Assembly (NCBI GenBank): GCA_023380575.1
Contig: JAMCRM010000322.1
Span: 1 to 6,076, forward strand
Reading direction: 5' to 3'
Source: Acidobacteriota bacterium
GTDB taxonomy: Bacteria > Acidobacteriota > Terriglobia > Bryobacterales > Bryobacteraceae
Length of the DNA: 6,076 nucleotides
Position numbers and translations under genes: made by a program. The first letter of the stretch is position 1; the number at the start of each line of letters is the position of its first letter. Shown piece by piece: positions 6,061-6,076 of the stretch. A model generated the notes under the pieces. That model made no database searches. It was not told where the DNA came from and saw nothing but the letters and a program-made list of their open reading frames with translations.

Positions 6061-6076
6061 ATGCGATTCCCGGTGG
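6061..6076 (+). CDS. Start of a downstream gene (truncated by window edge)
   Basis: Only five complete codons (MRFPV) are visible, so nothing can be said about the product. The call rests on the AGGAG six bases upstream and on the 3-base distance from the preceding stop codon, both typical of an operon partner of the HEXXH gene. Confidence 0.5.

Overview
The window looks like a GC-rich genome of an Acidobacteriota bacterium, probably of the Solibacter/Bryobacterales type. This is inferred from gene content only: an Oar-like TonB-dependent receptor with an N-terminal carboxypeptidase-regulatory-like domain, next to Tat-exported sugar enzymes. No phylogenetic marker is present. I see no tRNA, rRNA, CRISPR array or insertion sequence.

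Left part (1-1809, minus strand): the N-terminal 603 codons of a large outer-membrane receptor whose C-terminal half lies beyond the left edge. It has a good ribosome binding site and an upstream in-frame stop that fixes the start. A non-coding stretch of about 470 bases (1810-2283) separates it from a divergent plus-strand pair. That stretch holds several short inverted repeats, and a 10-base sequence occurs once near each divergent gene.

Middle part (2284-4568, plus strand): a tight two-gene operon. It encodes a Gfo/Idh/MocA-type NAD(P)-dependent oxidoreductase and a sugar isomerase/epimerase-like TIM-barrel protein, separated by 14 bases that contain a perfect AAGGAGG. Both proteins begin with a twin-arginine motif, so both are probably exported folded. 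With the divergent receptor, the simplest reading is a locus for uptake and oxidation/epimerisation of a sugar or sugar-like compound. The substrate cannot be read from the sequence.

Right part (4648-6076, plus strand): a separate transcription unit begins with a 469-residue protein that I cannot assign to a named family. It carries a clear HEXXH metallopeptidase motif (HEVGHH) and a candidate third ligand in EVFAD. It has no Shine-Dalgarno sequence; a TATTAT box ends six bases before its ATG, which suggests leaderless transcription. A second gene, with its own AGGAG, starts three bases after its stop and is cut by the window edge. This two-gene unit is the part most likely to belong to an undescribed system, but the partner is not visible.
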